From: Kineosporia babensis
GTDB lineage: Bacteria; Actinomycetota; Actinomycetes; Actinomycetales; Kineosporiaceae
Direction of reading: 5' to 3'
Length of the DNA: 64,000 nt
Assembly: GCF_021129305.1 (NCBI RefSeq)
Contig: NZ_JAJOMB010000010.1
Span: 1-64,000, forward strand
In this document: one piece after another, positions 42,243 through 52,867 of the stretch
Numbering within the stretch: position 1 is the stretch's first letter
Layout: each line of letters starts with the position of its first letter
Translations under genes and position numbers: made by a program
The notes under the pieces: model-generated
Seen by the model: only the letters and a program-made list of their open reading frames with translations
Databases searched by the model: none
What the model was told of the DNA's origin: nothing

Positions 42243-43289
42243 TCAGGCCTGCACCAGCGTGATCGGCATCGAACTGTCGGCCGGCAGCGTCAGGTCGGAG
42301 GGGGTACGGCCGGTCTGCACCATGCGAGCACCCAGCGCAGCCACCATGGCGCCGTTGTCGGTGCACAGCTTGGGCCGCGGCACCCGCAGCTGAATACCCG
42401 CCTTGTCACAGCGTTCTTGGGCCATGGCGCGCAGCCGCGAGTTGGCTGCCACTCCCCCGCCGATCAGCAAGTGTTCAGCGCCGTTCTCCTGGCAGGCCAG
42501 CACGGCCTTACGGGTGAGCACGTCCACCACGGCCTCCTGGAACGAGGCCGAGACGTCGTTGATGGGAACCGGCTCGCCGTTGGCCTCACGCTGCTCGACC
42601 CAGCGGGCCACAGCGGTTTTCAGGCCGGAGAAGGAGAAGTCGAAGCGGTGGTCGCGCATGTCGTGGGCAGCGCTCAGGCCTCGGGGGAAGCGGATCGCGG
42701 CAGGGTCACCCTCGCGAGCGGCCTTGTCCACCAGCGGGCCGCCGGGGAAGCCGAGTCCAAGGAGGCGGGCGACCTTGTCGAAGGCCTCGCCGGCGGCGTC
42801 GTCGATGGTGCGGCCCAGGGGCTGCACGTCGTAGGTGACGTCCGGAACCATCAGGAGGGAAGAGTGGCCGCCGGAGACCAGCATGGCCACGGCGGGTTGC
42901 GGCAGGGGGCCGTGCTCGAGGATGTCTACGGCCACGTGGGCGGCCAGGTGGTTCACGCCGTACAGCGGTTTGCCCAGGGCCAGGGCGAGGGCCTTGGCGG
43001 CGGCGACGCCGACCATCAGGGCGCCGGACAGGCCCGGGCCGGAGGTGACGGCGATGGCGTCCAGGTCGTTCAGGGTGACCCCGGCGTCGGCACAGGCCCG
43101 GCGCAGGGTGGGGACCATCGCCTCGAGGTGGGCCCGGCTGGCGACCTCGGGCACCACCCCGCCGAAGCGGGCGTGCTGGTCGACCGACGAGGCCACCGCG
43201 TCGGCCAGCAGCGTGCCGCCGCGGACGATGCCGACGCCGGTCTCGTCGCAGGAGGTCTCCAGGCCGAGGACGAGGGGTTCTTCAGTCAC
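42243..43289 (-). CDS. tsaD: tRNA N6-adenosine threonylcarbamoyltransferase
   Basis: GTG 43289 gives 348 residues, normal for TsaD. The ASKHA-fold start [16 protein letters not shown], the metal-binding [12 protein letters not shown] (about residue 110), [12 protein letters not shown] and [23 protein letters not shown] are all present, as is [13 protein letters not shown] near 270. With TsaB, TsaE and TsaC it makes t6A at position 37 of ANN-decoding tRNAs. It is the last gene of the tsaE-tsaB-rimI-tsaD cluster, 5 bases after rimI. The open frame upstream overlaps rimI and is a shadow. The accessory island starts directly after its stop. Confidence 0.97.
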   Translation of the reverse strand: MTEEPLVLGLETSCDETGVGIVRGGTLLADAVASSVDQHARFGGVVPEVASRAHLEAMVPTLRRACADAGVTLNDLDAIAVTSGPGLSGALMVGVAAAKALALALGKPLYGVNHLAAHVAVDILEHGPLPQPAVAMLVSGGHSSLLMVPDVTYDVQPLGRTIDDAAGEAFDKVARLLGLGFPGGPLVDKAAREGDPAAIRFPRGLSAAHDMRDHRFDFSFSGLKTAVARWVEQREANGEPVPINDVSASFQEAVVDVLTRKAVLACQENGAEHLLIGGGVAANSRLRAMAQERCDKAGIQLRVPRPKLCTDNGAMVAALGARMVQTGRTPSDLTLPADSSMPITLVQA

Positions 43290-43294
43290 GGCGA

Positions 43295-43747
43295 TCAGCT
43301 TAAGGGCCGTAGCCGCATGACCCAGGCGTCGATGTCGCCGGGCTGGTAGTAGCGTCGCCGGATCGCGATCCGCTCGAAGCCGCGCCCGGAGTACAGCTTG
43401 ATCGCCGGCTCGTTGTCGGCCCGGACCTCCAGCAGCAGCGACGTGGCGGCGCGCTCGCGGGCCTGGTCGATCAGCGCGTCCAGCAGCACCCGGCCGATGC
43501 CTTGGCCTTGGGCGCGCGAGGACACCGCAATGGTCTGCACGTCCGCCTCCGAACCAGGAGCCAACAACCCTGCGTAACCCAGAACGTCCTTTGTTTCGGG
43601 GTTTTCGGCCACCACGTACCAGCGGGTCTCCGGGTGGGACAGCTCGGACCAGAACATCTCCGGGGTCCATGCGGTGGCGCCGAACAGCTCGCGTTCCATC
43701 GGCATCAGCGCCTCGATGTCCCACCAGCGCATCGGCCGCAGGTTCAC
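43295..43747 (-). CDS. rimI: Ribosomal protein S18 alanine N-acetyltransferase (GNAT)
   Basis: The 150-residue protein is a single GNAT domain: [18 protein letters not shown] at the start, [20 protein letters not shown] with the acetyl-CoA loop Q-G-Q-G-I-G (about residues 79-84), and [19 protein letters not shown], typical of RimI. It sits between tsaB and tsaD, the standard place for rimI in actinobacteria. Its ATG overlaps the tsaB stop by four bases. Confidence 0.93.
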   Translation of the reverse strand: MNLRPMRWWDIEALMPMERELFGATAWTPEMFWSELSHPETRWYVVAENPETKDVLGYAGLLAPGSEADVQTIAVSSRAQGQGIGRVLLDALIDQARERAATSLLLEVRADNEPAIKLYSGRGFERIAIRRRYYQPGDIDAWVMRLRPLS

Positions 43748-44421
43748 TTGAGAACGCGTTTGCGGTTGATGTTGGCCTGGGCGTCGGGGCGCCTGAGGTA
43801 CAGCGGCTCGGGCTCGAGTACGAAGCGTTTGTCCAGCGCGGCCAGGGTGGCCAGATCGCCCGCGGACGGGTCGAGCGGGCCTTCCAGGGGTAAACCAAGG
43901 ACGTCGGGGTAGAGCTGGGCGCCTCGGCCCGCCACGCGTAGGCCCTCCAGGTCGAGTTCGGCCGGGACGCTGACCTCGGGCAGCGCAGCGCGCACTGGCA
44001 CCCGTACCCCGTCGATCTCGAGGACCTCGTAGCGGGCCCAGTAGACCTCGCGCCGGCGTGCGTCCATCGCGGCGATGAAACTACCCTCGGCGCCTGCCTT
44101 TACGGCGCCCATCGCGACCGCGTCCAGGCTGCACACGCCCTGCAGTTCCAGGTCCAGCGCGTAGGCCAGCACGCCCGCGGTGACCAGTCCGACCCGCAGG
44201 CCGGTGAACGGCCCGGGGCCGACCCCGGCGACGACCGTGGTGAGCTCTTCGCGGGTGCGCCCGGCCTCGGCCAGTACTGCCTCGACCAAGGGAGTGAGTT
44301 GCTCGGCGTGCTTGCCGGACTGCTGCCCGGCCCGTTCGGCGATCACCTGGGCACCGTCGTGCACGGCGACCGAGACCGTGCCGGACGCGGTGTCGAGGGC
44401 CAGGGTGAGCTGGTCGGTCAT
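43744..44421 (-). CDS. tsaB: tRNA threonylcarbamoyladenosine biosynthesis protein TsaB
   Basis: The 225-residue protein from ATG 44421 starts [18 protein letters not shown] and has [17 protein letters not shown] and [19 protein letters not shown], hallmarks of the TsaB ASKHA fold. It is a catalytically inactive TsaD paralogue that forms the platform with TsaD. A longer frame to 44481 has no binding site. Gene order tsaE, tsaB, rimI, tsaD with overlaps shows one operon. Confidence 0.95.
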   Translation of the reverse strand: MTDQLTLALDTASGTVSVAVHDGAQVIAERAGQQSGKHAEQLTPLVEAVLAEAGRTREELTTVVAGVGPGPFTGLRVGLVTAGVLAYALDLELQGVCSLDAVAMGAVKAGAEGSFIAAMDARRREVYWARYEVLEIDGVRVPVRAALPEVSVPAELDLEGLRVAGRGAQLYPDVLGLPLEGPLDPSAGDLATLAALDKRFVLEPEPLYLRRPDAQANINRKRVLK

Positions 44422-44434
44422 GGTTGGTGGTCTC

Positions 44435-44983
44435 TCAGATCGAGGGTAGGTCGACACCGGCCCAGCGCGGGCCGAAGCCACGCAGCCGCACGGTGCGGGT
44501 TTCGTCGGCGAGGGTTTCCGGGTCGTCCGGGCCGGAGGCTCCGCGGGGGCGTTCCAGCCGGACCTCCAGGCGGTCGTCGGCCAGGCCCTCGACCAGGCCC
44601 TCGCCCCACTCCACCACGGTGACCGACTCGGACAGTTCGGCGTCCAGATCGAGGTCGTCCACCTCGGAGAGGGTGTCCAGCCGGTAGGCGTCCACGTGCA
44701 CCAGCGGCGGGCCCTCGACCAGAGAGGGGTGCACCCGGGCGATCACGAAGGTCGGGCTGGTGATGTCGCCGCGCACCTGCAGACCTGCGCCGATGCCCTG
44801 GGTCATGGTGGTCTTGCCGGCCCCCAGGTCGCCGGTCAGGACCAGCAGGTCGCCGGGGCCGAGCAGGCCGGCGACCAGGCCGCCGAGCTCTCTCATGGCG
44901 GCCGCGGAGGGCACGGTGGATGTCACGGTCACGGCCGGCCGGCCGACGGATCCGGCCGGATCGGCCCGATGCGCCCCACTCAC
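44435..44983 (-). CDS. tsaE: tRNA threonylcarbamoyladenosine biosynthesis ATPase TsaE
   Basis: The 182-residue P-loop ATPase has Walker A LTGDLGAGKTTMTQGIG (about residues 49-65), SPTFVIARVH, and HVDAYRLDTLSEVDDLDLD with VTVVEWGEGL, the usual TsaE motifs. It supplies ATP hydrolysis to the TsaB-TsaD complex. The start is GTG 44983, overlapping the hydrolase stop by four bases. The C-terminal 30 residues are an actinobacterial extension. Confidence 0.94.
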   Translation of the reverse strand: MSGAHRADPAGSVGRPAVTVTSTVPSAAAMRELGGLVAGLLGPGDLLVLTGDLGAGKTTMTQGIGAGLQVRGDITSPTFVIARVHPSLVEGPPLVHVDAYRLDTLSEVDDLDLDAELSESVTVVEWGEGLVEGLADDRLEVRLERPRGASGPDDPETLADETRTVRLRGFGPRWAGVDLPSI

Positions 44984-46281
44984 CTGTGACCGCCTCCTCG
45001 TTCTGTGCGCTGTCGGCTTTTCAGATGTACGGGGGTCACGGTACGACGTCCCCAGCCCCGCCGACGACTTGACGGCTGTTGCCGGGCCACCTCGGCGGCG
45101 TCCGCGAGCAGCTCGGCCAGGTAGGTGCTGACCAGATCGGGGTGCTCCAACGGCAGCAGGTGCCCGGCCTCGCGCACCACCACGTACTCCGCGTCGGGCA
45201 GCGCGGCGAAGATCTCGTCGCTGTGCGAGCGCGGGATCAGCAGGTCGTTCTCACCGGCCATGACCAGCAGCTCATGACCGTTCAGGGTGGCCAGGGCGAC
45301 GCGTTTGTCGTGGCTGCCGAGGGTGGGCAGGAAGTCGGAGATTACCTCCATCCGGGTCTGCGCGATCATTCCGGCGCAGAACCGGGCCAGTTCGGCCGGT
45401 ACCGGGGAGGCGAACGAGTAGCGGCGCACCAGATGGCTTTCCAGGTCGCTGCCCAGGCGCCGGCCGTGCGCCACCAGGGTGGGCTGGCGGGCCAGCAGCC
45501 GGGCCGCGGTGGGGGCGACGGTCATCATCGCCCGGCCCAGACCGGACAGGCCGAAGTCGATCGCGCCCAGGCCGCCGGCGCTGGTGCAGAACAGGCCGAC
45601 CCCGGCGACCCGCTCGGCGAACAGCTCGGGACGCTGCTCGGCCAGGGACATCACCGTCATCCCGCCCATCGAGTGCCCGAGCAGCACCAGCGGGCCCTCC
45701 GGGGCGATCGCGTCGATCACCGCGGACAGATCCCGGCCGATCTGCTCGATCGTGGACGAGCCGGGCGCGCCGGTGCCGGAACGGCCGTGCCCGCGCTGGT
45801 CCCAGAACACCAGGCGGTAGTGCCCGCGCAGGGCCAGCCGCTGGTAGTGCCAGGCGTCCAGGCTGAGCGAGTAGCCGTGGGTGAACACCACGGTCAGCGC
45901 CGGCTTACGGCGTGGTTCGGGAACCTGGTCGAGCTGCCGGTTCGTGACCGGATCGGCCACCCAGTCCGGATCGGCCTCGTCCACCTCGACGTGCAGCGGG
46001 ACGTCTTCGCTCATCACCACTCGGGAACGGCCACGCAGCGAGCCCAAAGGCGGCCCGCCGCGTCCGTCGGTGGGCACTTGTTCTTCTTCGAGCGTTCCCC
46101 GCAGCTTCCGGGCCACCGCCACCCGCTCGGCGGCCAGACCGATCACCGCGCCGACTCCGGTGGCGGCCAGGCCGACGCCGAAGGCCAGCGCGGTGCGTTC
46201 CGGGCGCCAGAAGTTGGGCCGCACCGGAGTGGGGGCGGGAGTGACGATCTTCGGCGGCTTCGCCGGTCCTTTGTCGGCCAT
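44980..46281 (-). CDS. Membrane-anchored alpha/beta hydrolase
   Basis: The 433-residue protein has an N-terminal hydrophobic segment (TALAFGVGLAATGVGAVIGL, about residues 29-48) followed by an alpha/beta hydrolase fold. The nucleophile elbow is LLGHSMGGMT (about 203), the oxyanion region is VVFTHGYSLSLDAW, WDQRGHGRSG is the usual second-strand motif, and the catalytic His is likely in EAGHLLPLEHP near 376. Substrate unknown. Its place between alr and tsaE is conserved in actinobacteria. Confidence 0.85.
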   Translation of the reverse strand: MADKGPAKPPKIVTPAPTPVRPNFWRPERTALAFGVGLAATGVGAVIGLAAERVAVARKLRGTLEEEQVPTDGRGGPPLGSLRGRSRVVMSEDVPLHVEVDEADPDWVADPVTNRQLDQVPEPRRKPALTVVFTHGYSLSLDAWHYQRLALRGHYRLVFWDQRGHGRSGTGAPGSSTIEQIGRDLSAVIDAIAPEGPLVLLGHSMGGMTVMSLAEQRPELFAERVAGVGLFCTSAGGLGAIDFGLSGLGRAMMTVAPTAARLLARQPTLVAHGRRLGSDLESHLVRRYSFASPVPAELARFCAGMIAQTRMEVISDFLPTLGSHDKRVALATLNGHELLVMAGENDLLIPRSHSDEIFAALPDAEYVVVREAGHLLPLEHPDLVSTYLAELLADAAEVARQQPSSRRRGWGRRTVTPVHLKSRQRTERGGGHR

Positions 46282-46292
46282 GGTCCGCCGTC

Positions 46293-47468
46293 CTAGCGCT
46301 GATCGCTTACGTAGAGCCGGGGTACCCGGGCTGCCACGCGGGTGACGATCTCGTAGTTGATCGTTCCGGCGGCGTCGGCCCAGTCCTGCGCACTCGGTTG
46401 TCCGGCGGCACTGCCGAAAAGCACTGCAGTGTCACCGGCCTCGATCTTGTCGAGGCCGGCGGGCCCGAGGTCGAGCACGAACTGGTCCATGCAGACCCGC
46501 CCGGCGATCCGGTATTGCTGCCCGGCGATCTGCACCGGGCCGGAACTGCTGGCGTGCCGGGGAATTCCGTCGCCGTAGCCGAGCGGGATCACCGCCACCG
46601 AGGTGTCTTCACCGGTGGTGTAGGTGTGGCCGTACGAAATGCCCTGCCCGGCAGCCACCTTCTTGACGTTGGTCACCCGGCCGAGCAGGTTCATCGCTGG
46701 GCGCAGGCCGAACTCTGCGGGCTCCCGGCCGGCCAGTGGGCTCAGGCCGTAGACCGCCAGGCCGGGCCGGACCAGGTCGAAGTGCGCGGCCGGATTGGTC
46801 AGTGTGGCCGGGGAATTGGCCATGTGCCGGACCTCGAACCGGGCGCCTGCGGTGTGCGCCTGGTCCAGCGCGGCAACGAAGTTGGCCAGCTGCTCGACGT
46901 TGACCGGATCGCCCGGGGCATCGGCCGAGACGAAGTGCGAGAACGCACCGACCACCGAGATCAGGCCCTCGGCCTGGAGTTTCAGCGCGTCCTCGATCAG
47001 CTGGGGCCAGTCGTCCAGGGTGCAGCCGTTGCGGTTGAGCCCGGTGTCCACCTTGAGCTGGACCCGCGCCGGGGTGCCGGCCTCGCGGGCTGCGGCGGCG
47101 ATCTCGGTGAGCGCCCAGCCCGCGCTGACTCCCAGGTCGATGTTCTGCTGGATAGCCTGCTGGAAGCGGTCTCCGGGCACGGTCAGCCAGGACAGCACCG
47201 GCGCCTGGATGCCTGCCGCGCGCAGGGCCAGGGCTTCGGTGATCTGCGCGGTGCCGAGCCAGGCCGCTCCACCGGCGAGCGCCGCCCGGGCGCTGGGGAC
47301 CAGCCCGTGACCGTAGGCGTCGGCTTTGACCACGGCCATGAGCTGGGCCTTGGGGGCGTGCGAGCGTAGGGCCCGGACGTTGTCCGCGATGGCGTCCAGG
47401 TCGATGACGGCAGCCGAGGGCAGACCCGGCGGCAGTTCGATCCGGGGCATCGGGATGGGCTCGCTCAT
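46293..47468 (-). CDS. alr: Alanine racemase
   Basis: From ATG 47468 the product has 391 residues. The PLP lysine lies in MAVVKADAYGHGL (about residue 43), and the second catalytic Tyr in ISYGHTYTTGED (about 277). PLGYGDGIPRHAS and RVCMDQFVLDLG are further alanine racemase signatures. It converts L- to D-alanine for peptidoglycan. An in-frame TTG three codons upstream is possible. It lies 11 bases before the hydrolase gene in the same minus-strand operon. Confidence 0.95.
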   Translation of the reverse strand: MSEPIPMPRIELPPGLPSAAVIDLDAIADNVRALRSHAPKAQLMAVVKADAYGHGLVPSARAALAGGAAWLGTAQITEALALRAAGIQAPVLSWLTVPGDRFQQAIQQNIDLGVSAGWALTEIAAAAREAGTPARVQLKVDTGLNRNGCTLDDWPQLIEDALKLQAEGLISVVGAFSHFVSADAPGDPVNVEQLANFVAALDQAHTAGARFEVRHMANSPATLTNPAAHFDLVRPGLAVYGLSPLAGREPAEFGLRPAMNLLGRVTNVKKVAAGQGISYGHTYTTGEDTSVAVIPLGYGDGIPRHASSSGPVQIAGQQYRIAGRVCMDQFVLDLGPAGLDKIEAGDTAVLFGSAAGQPSAQDWADAAGTINYEIVTRVAARVPRLYVSDQR

Positions 47469-47562
47469 AACCGCCAATTGTCGCAGCCAACGCTCCTCTA
47501 TGCCGCCGCAGGACCGCCGCCGGGACCCAAAGGTGCCCGCCGACGTCCTTTGATGGGCCGTT

Positions 47563-49101
47563 CTAGTGTCGGAGCAGAGCCCCGACTGTCGCAGGGACCT
47601 CCTGCGCCACGTCCATGCTGACGATCGGTCCCCCGCCCGAAGCCCGCGCGGCCGCTTTTCCGTGGACGTAAGCCGCCACGCTGCCCGCGTCGAACGGGCT
47701 CAGCCCACTGGCCAGCAGCGCTCCCGCAATGCCGGCGAGCACGTCCCCGGCCCCGGCGGTGGCCAGCCAGGAAGGTGCCTCGGCCTGGCTGCGGGCGTGT
47801 CCGTCGGGCCGGACCACCAGCGTGGTCGAGCCCTTGAGCAGTACGGTCGCGCCGGTCAGCCGGGCCGCGGTGTGGGTGTGCTTGTACGGCTGCGCCTCGA
47901 TGTCCTCGCGGTGCACGTCCTCGCCCAGATCGGTCAGCAGCCGGGCCAGTTCCCCGGCGTGCGGGGTGAGCAGCAGCTTGTCGGAACGGTCGGGGACGGC
48001 GCCGCTGGAGTCGGTGTGAGCGCGCAGTTCGTCCGGGAACAGGCCGAGCGCACCGGCGTCCAGCACGCAGGGGTGCCCGGACTCCAGTGCGTTGTGGATC
48101 GCCTCGGGTTGGTCGTCCCCGGCGTCCGGCACGACACCTGAGCCCAGTAGCCAGGCCTGCACCCGGCCGTTGCCGGCCACGATCTCGGGCCAGGCGGAGC
48201 GCACGGCCGCCGTGGCGTCTTTCGGCCCGACGTAACGCACCATGCCCACGCCGGTGCGCAGAGCCCCCGCCACGGCAAGCACGGCTGCTCCGGGGTACCC
48301 GGCCGAGCCCGCCACTACGCCGAGGACGCCCCGGCGGTACTTGTCGGCGCTAGGGGTAGGCACCGGCCACAGCCGCGCCACGTCCCCGGCGGCCAGACGC
48401 TTCACCAGGGGCTCACCGTGCAGGTGCGGTGCCAGGCCGAGGTCGATGATCTCCAGGTCGCCCACGGCCGCGCTGGCCGGGGGCATCAGCAGGCAGGCTT
48501 TGGCCGCCCCGAAGGTCACGGTGACGTCTGCCCAAATGTGCGAGGGACCAGTGCCGCCGGTGTCCGGGTCTACCCCGCTGGGCAGATCCACCGCCACCAC
48601 GGCCGCGTGATCGGGGATGCGATCGATCAGCCCGGCGGCGGGCTCTCGCAGCCCGGGACGCCCGCCTAGCCCGAGCAGGCCGTCCACCACCAGGTCGGCG
48701 GCTTCCAGGTGGGTCCAGGCTTCTACGGCCGTGTCCGGGCTGACCTGGACGCAGCGCCCGCCTACGGCAGCCAGGGCTCGTACCCCGGCGCTGTGCACCT
48801 TCTCGGAGGTCAGCAGCGCCACCACGGCCACACCCCGCCGGGCCAGCCGTTCTCCGGCGTAGAGCGCGTCGCCCCCGTTGTCGCCCGGGCCCACCAGGAG
48901 CACGGTGCGTCTGCCCGAGATCTTGCCCGTGCGCTCACGCAGTACTCGCGCGCAGCTCACCGCGAGACCCGCAGCTGCCCGCTGCATCAGCGCACCCTCG
49001 GGGAGGGTGGCCATCACTTGCTGCTCGGCCTTGCGCAGGTCGTCCACGCGGTAGGCCACCGGGCCCTTCTGATGGCGGCCCGCCTTTGGGTTCGCACTCA
49101 T
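47563..49101 (-). CDS. nnr: Bifunctional NAD(P)H-hydrate epimerase / ADP-dependent dehydratase
   Basis: ATG 49101 gives 512 residues. The N-terminal YjeF_N epimerase domain has GPGDNGGDALYAGERLARRG and VVAVDLPSGVDPDTGG. The C-terminal carbohydrate-kinase-like dehydratase has RRGVLGVVAGSAGYPGAAVL, LLTPHAGELARLL and TAGAGDVLAGIAGALLASG. Together they repair hydrated NADH and NADPH. A further 28 codons upstream to 49185 look non-coding. It lies between glmS and alr, the common actinobacterial order. Confidence 0.94.
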   Translation of the reverse strand: MSANPKAGRHQKGPVAYRVDDLRKAEQQVMATLPEGALMQRAAAGLAVSCARVLRERTGKISGRRTVLLVGPGDNGGDALYAGERLARRGVAVVALLTSEKVHSAGVRALAAVGGRCVQVSPDTAVEAWTHLEAADLVVDGLLGLGGRPGLREPAAGLIDRIPDHAAVVAVDLPSGVDPDTGGTGPSHIWADVTVTFGAAKACLLMPPASAAVGDLEIIDLGLAPHLHGEPLVKRLAAGDVARLWPVPTPSADKYRRGVLGVVAGSAGYPGAAVLAVAGALRTGVGMVRYVGPKDATAAVRSAWPEIVAGNGRVQAWLLGSGVVPDAGDDQPEAIHNALESGHPCVLDAGALGLFPDELRAHTDSSGAVPDRSDKLLLTPHAGELARLLTDLGEDVHREDIEAQPYKHTHTAARLTGATVLLKGSTTLVVRPDGHARSQAEAPSWLATAGAGDVLAGIAGALLASGLSPFDAGSVAAYVHGKAAARASGGGPIVSMDVAQEVPATVGALLRH

Positions 49102-49213
49102 CCGCACATCTAAGCAACAGACGGCGGGTACGCACCTCTCCACGCGGGCCGCCCGGCGCGTACCTGCACCGCACGTGATCACCACCTGCGATGCAGTCGC
49201 ACGACGAACGGAA

Positions 49214-51076
49214 CTACTCGACGGTCACGGATTTCGCCAGGTTACGGGGCTGATCCACGTCCAGGCCCTTGGCCGTGGCCAGCTCACAGGCGAACACCTG
49301 CAGCGGGACGACAGTGACCAGGGGGGCCAGCAGAGTGGGCGTCTGAGGGACGTAGATCACCTCACTGGCGTACGGCACCACGTCGGTGTCGCCCTCCTCG
49401 GCGATCACGATGGTGCGCGCGCCGCGGGCGTTGATCTCCTGGATGTTGGAGACCACCTTGGCGTGCAGCGAGTCCCGCCCGCGCGGCGAGGGGACGATCA
49501 CGAACACCGCCTGGCCGGGCTCGATCAGCGCGATCGGGCCGTGCTTGAGCTCACCGGCGGCGAAGCCCTCGGCGTGGATGTAGGCCAGCTCCTTGAGCTT
49601 GAGCGCACCCTCCATGGCCACCGGGAAGCCGACGTGCCGGCCGAGGAACAGCACCGAGCGGGTGTCGGCCATCCAGCGGGCCATGGTGCGCACCTGCTCC
49701 AGGCCGTCCAGCACCTTCTGGATCTTCTCCGGCATCGCCTGCAGCTGGCCGAGGATCTCGCGCAGCTCGTCCGGGAACTTGTTGCCGCGGACCCGGGCCA
49801 GGTACAGCCCGAGCAGGTAGCAGGCGGTGATCTGGGCCAGGAAGGCCTTGGTCGAGGCGACCGCGATCTCCGGGCCGGCGTGGGTGTAGAGCACCGCGTC
49901 GGACTCGCGCGGGATGGTCGAGCCGTGGGTGTTGCAGATCGCGACCACCTTGGCGCCCTGCTCGCGGGCGTGCCGGATCGCCATGATCGTGTCCATCGTC
50001 TCGCCGGACTGCGAGATCGCCACCACCAGGGTGCGGGCGTTCACCACCGGGTCGCGGTAGCGGAACTCGTGCGAGAGCTCGACCTCGGTCGGGATCCGGC
50101 ACCAGTGCTCGATCGCGTACTTCGCCACCATCCCCGCGTACGAGGAGGTGCCGCAGGCCAGCACCACGATCTTGTCGATCGTGCGCAGCACCGACTCGTC
50201 GATCCGCAGCTCGTCGAGCACCAGGTTGCCGGCCGCGTCGGTGCGCCCGAGCAGGGTGTCGGCCACCGCCTGCGGCTGGTCCATGATCTCCTTCGCCATG
50301 AACGACGGGTGCCCGCCCTTCTCGGCGGCGGCCGCGTCCCAGTCCACGTGGAAGGCCTTGCCCTCGACCGCGACCCCGTCGAAGCCGATGATCGAGACCG
50401 CGGCCGGGGTGATCGTGACGATCTGGTCCTGGCCGAGCTCGATCGCCTCGCGGGTGTGGCCGATGAAGGCCGCCACGTCCGAGCCCAGGTAGTTCGCGTT
50501 CTCGCCGACCCCGACCACCAGCGGCGAGTTGCGGCGCGCGCCGACCACCGTGCTGGGCACGTCGGCGTGCACGGCCAGCAGCGTGAAGGCGCCCTCCAGC
50601 CGGTTCGCCACCAGGCGCATCGCCTCGGTCAGGTCGCTGCAGGTGGCGTAGGCCGCGTTCAGCAGGTGCGCGGCCACCTCGGTGTCGGTCTGGCTGAGGA
50701 ACTTCACGCCCTCGGCGGCCAGCTCGGCCTTCAGCGCGGCGAAGTTCTCGATGATGCCGTTGTGGATCACCGCGATCCGGCCCTCGCCGGACAGGTGCGG
50801 GTGCGCGTTCTCGTCGGTCGGGCCGCCGTGGGTGGCCCACCGGGTGTGCCCGATACCGGTGCTGGCAGCCGCCGGAGGAGCAGCCTGCAGTGCCTCCTCG
50901 AGCCGGGCCAGCTTGCCCGAGCGCTTTTCCGTCCACAGTTGGCCGTCGATCTGGAGGGCGACCCCGGCGGAGTCGTAACCCCGGTACTCGAGGCGCCGAA
51001 GGCCTTCCAGGACGACGTCCAGCGCCCCGGGGGTCGCCGAGGCCGGATCCGTCACGTAGCCCACGATTCCGCACAT
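49214..51076 (-). CDS. glmS: Glutamine-fructose-6-phosphate aminotransferase
   Basis: The 620-residue protein starts [10 protein letters not shown], with Cys2 as the glutaminase nucleophile after Met removal. [20 protein letters not shown] and [14 protein letters not shown] confirm the N-terminal amidotransferase. Two SIS domains follow ([31 protein letters not shown]), ending in LAKSVTVE, the canonical C-terminus. It makes glucosamine-6-phosphate for peptidoglycan; GlmM, encoded 4.5 kb away, takes the next step. The longer frame to 51328 overlaps coaA and is not used. It is divergent from coaA. Confidence 0.97.
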   Translation of the reverse strand: MCGIVGYVTDPASATPGALDVVLEGLRRLEYRGYDSAGVALQIDGQLWTEKRSGKLARLEEALQAAPPAAASTGIGHTRWATHGGPTDENAHPHLSGEGRIAVIHNGIIENFAALKAELAAEGVKFLSQTDTEVAAHLLNAAYATCSDLTEAMRLVANRLEGAFTLLAVHADVPSTVVGARRNSPLVVGVGENANYLGSDVAAFIGHTREAIELGQDQIVTITPAAVSIIGFDGVAVEGKAFHVDWDAAAAEKGGHPSFMAKEIMDQPQAVADTLLGRTDAAGNLVLDELRIDESVLRTIDKIVVLACGTSSYAGMVAKYAIEHWCRIPTEVELSHEFRYRDPVVNARTLVVAISQSGETMDTIMAIRHAREQGAKVVAICNTHGSTIPRESDAVLYTHAGPEIAVASTKAFLAQITACYLLGLYLARVRGNKFPDELREILGQLQAMPEKIQKVLDGLEQVRTMARWMADTRSVLFLGRHVGFPVAMEGALKLKELAYIHAEGFAAGELKHGPIALIEPGQAVFVIVPSPRGRDSLHAKVVSNIQEINARGARTIVIAEEGDTDVVPYASEVIYVPQTPTLLAPLVTVVPLQVFACELATAKGLDVDQPRNLAKSVTVE

Positions 51077-51230
51077 GGTGGCTGAGCCTAGTCGGCCCGC
51101 ACGGGCCTCCGGCCGCAGTTCGGTGCGGGTTCCCCCGATCTCCCACCGGCCCAGGCTTTCGGCGACCGTTCGATTACTCTCGGTAACTCTTTCCGAGCTG
51201 GGCGAACGTCCGGTGAATCCGGCGGGCAGA

Positions 51231-52253
51231 ATGGCCCGCGTGCAGAGGCGCATCGACCCCCTGAGCGCACCGGAACGCCACGAAGGCAACGGTGCCGGGA
51301 CCACTCGACCTGAGCGGGCCAACAGCACGCCCTACGTGGAACTGGACCGCGAGGCCTGGCAGGCGCTGCGGGCGAACACCCCGCTGACCCTGACCGAGGA
51401 CGACGTGGACCGGCTGCGCGGCCTGGGCGACCGGCTGGACCTGCGGGAGGTGGAGGAGATCTACCTGCCGATGAGCCGGCTGCTGAACCTCTACGTGGCC
51501 GGCGCCGCGCAACTGCACCAGGCCACCTCGACCTTCCTGCAGGAGACCCCGGCGCGCACCCCGTTCGTGATCGGGATCGCCGGTTCGGTCGCGGTCGGCA
51601 AGTCCACCACCGCGCGGATCCTGCGCGAGCTGCTGACCCGCTGGCCCGGCACCCCGAGTGTGGAACTGGTCACCACCGACGGCTTCCTGCACCCCAACGC
51701 CGAGCTGGACCGGCTCGGCCTGATGAGCCGCAAGGGCTTCCCCGAGTCCTACGACGTGCGCCGGCTGCTGCGCTTCGTGGCCGACGTGAAGTCGGGCAAG
51801 CCGGAGGTCAAGGCGCCGGTCTACTCGCACCTGACCTACGACATCGTGCCCGGCGAGCAGGTCGTGGTGCGGCGGCCGGACGTGCTGATCGTGGAGGGCC
51901 TGAACGTGCTGCAGCCGGCCCGGGTGCGGGCCGACGGCAAGCAGGGCCTGGCGGTCAGCGACTTCTTCGACTTCTCGATCTACGTGGACGCGCACACCGA
52001 CCAGGTGCGCAAGTGGTACGTGAACCGGTTCCTGCGGCTGCGCGAGACCGCGTTCACCCGGCCCGAGTCGTACTTCCACCGCTACGCCGTGCTCTCCGAC
52101 GCCGAGGCGGTGGCCACCGCCGAGCGGATCTGGCGCGAGATCAACGAGAAGAACCTGGTCGAGAACGTGCTGCCGACCCGCGGCCGGGCCACCCTGGTGC
52201 TGACCAAGGGCGCCGACCACGCGGCCCGGCGGATCCGGCTGCGCAAGCTCTAG
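51231..52253 (+). CDS. coaA: Type I pantothenate kinase
   Basis: ATG 51231 gives 340 residues. [20 protein letters not shown] holds Walker A (about residue 115), [20 protein letters not shown] and [14 protein letters not shown] are diagnostic of CoaA, and [11 protein letters not shown] and [11 protein letters not shown] follow. It phosphorylates pantothenate in coenzyme A synthesis. The first 25 residues vary and the exact start is uncertain because only GGCGGG precedes it. It is divergent from glmS across about 150 bases. Confidence 0.95.
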   Translation: MARVQRRIDPLSAPERHEGNGAGTTRPERANSTPYVELDREAWQALRANTPLTLTEDDVDRLRGLGDRLDLREVEEIYLPMSRLLNLYVAGAAQLHQATSTFLQETPARTPFVIGIAGSVAVGKSTTARILRELLTRWPGTPSVELVTTDGFLHPNAELDRLGLMSRKGFPESYDVRRLLRFVADVKSGKPEVKAPVYSHLTYDIVPGEQVVVRRPDVLIVEGLNVLQPARVRADGKQGLAVSDFFDFSIYVDAHTDQVRKWYVNRFLRLRETAFTRPESYFHRYAVLSDAEAVATAERIWREINEKNLVENVLPTRGRATLVLTKGADHAARRIRLRKL

Positions 52254-52324
52254 CAACCTTCCCGGCACCCGACGGCGTGTGATTCAGCAGATCACCGTTG
52301 CTGGGCGATGAGGGAGGGAACGCG

Positions 52325-52867
52325 ATGAACGACGAAGCCGGCTTCCGGCAGTTCGTCAACGCGCGCTGGCCGGCCCTGGTGCAGAGCGCCTATCTGATCA
52401 CGCTGGACCGCGGTATCGCCGAGGACTGCGTGCAGGAGGCTCTGACCCGGGTGCACCGGCGCTGGAAACGCGTGGCGGTCGACAACCCCGAGGGGTACGT
52501 GCGCAAGGCCGTGGTGAACGCGGCGCTGTCGTGGCGCCGCAAGCGCCGCCTGCGGGAGGTTCCGCTGGAGCACGCGGGCTCGCCCACGGCCGGGGAGCAG
52601 GTGTCGCTGTCGCTCGCCGAGGCCGACCAAGAACTCGTCCGGGCGCTGCGATCGCTGCCGCCGCAGATGCGCGCGGCGGTGGTGCTGCGTTATCTGGAAG
52701 ACCGTTCCGAGGCCGAGACCGCCCATCTGCTGGGCTGTTCGGTGGGTGCGGTGAAGAGCGCCACCAGCCGGGGCGTGAGCCGGTTGCGGGCTGCGCTGGG
52801 CGAGCAGGGGCAGAACGAACCGCCGCCTTCGTCGATGACGTTCAGGTTCGTGGAGGAAGCGCGATGA
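52325..52867 (+). CDS. SigE-family ECF RNA polymerase sigma factor
   Basis: ATG 52325 has GGAGGGAA upstream; 180 residues. Region 2 is visible as FVNARWPALVQSAYLITLDR and AEDCVQEALTRVHRRW. Region 4 is LRSLPPQMRAAVVLRYLEDR and then a helix-turn-helix AETAHLLGCSVGAVKSATSR. This is the small SigE subfamily of actinobacterial ECF factors. Its stop overlaps the next start (ATGA), and the next gene encodes a single-pass membrane protein that is the probable regulator. Confidence 0.9.
   Translation: MNDEAGFRQFVNARWPALVQSAYLITLDRGIAEDCVQEALTRVHRRWKRVAVDNPEGYVRKAVVNAALSWRRKRRLREVPLEHAGSPTAGEQVSLSLAEADQELVRALRSLPPQMRAAVVLRYLEDRSEAETAHLLGCSVGAVKSATSRGVSRLRAALGEQGQNEPPPSSMTFRFVEEAR

Noticed and set aside
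42243-43898. Fusion of tsaD with an upstream 200-residue domain
   Set aside because: The upstream part lies entirely over rimI and tsaB in another register; TsaD itself starts at GTG 43289.
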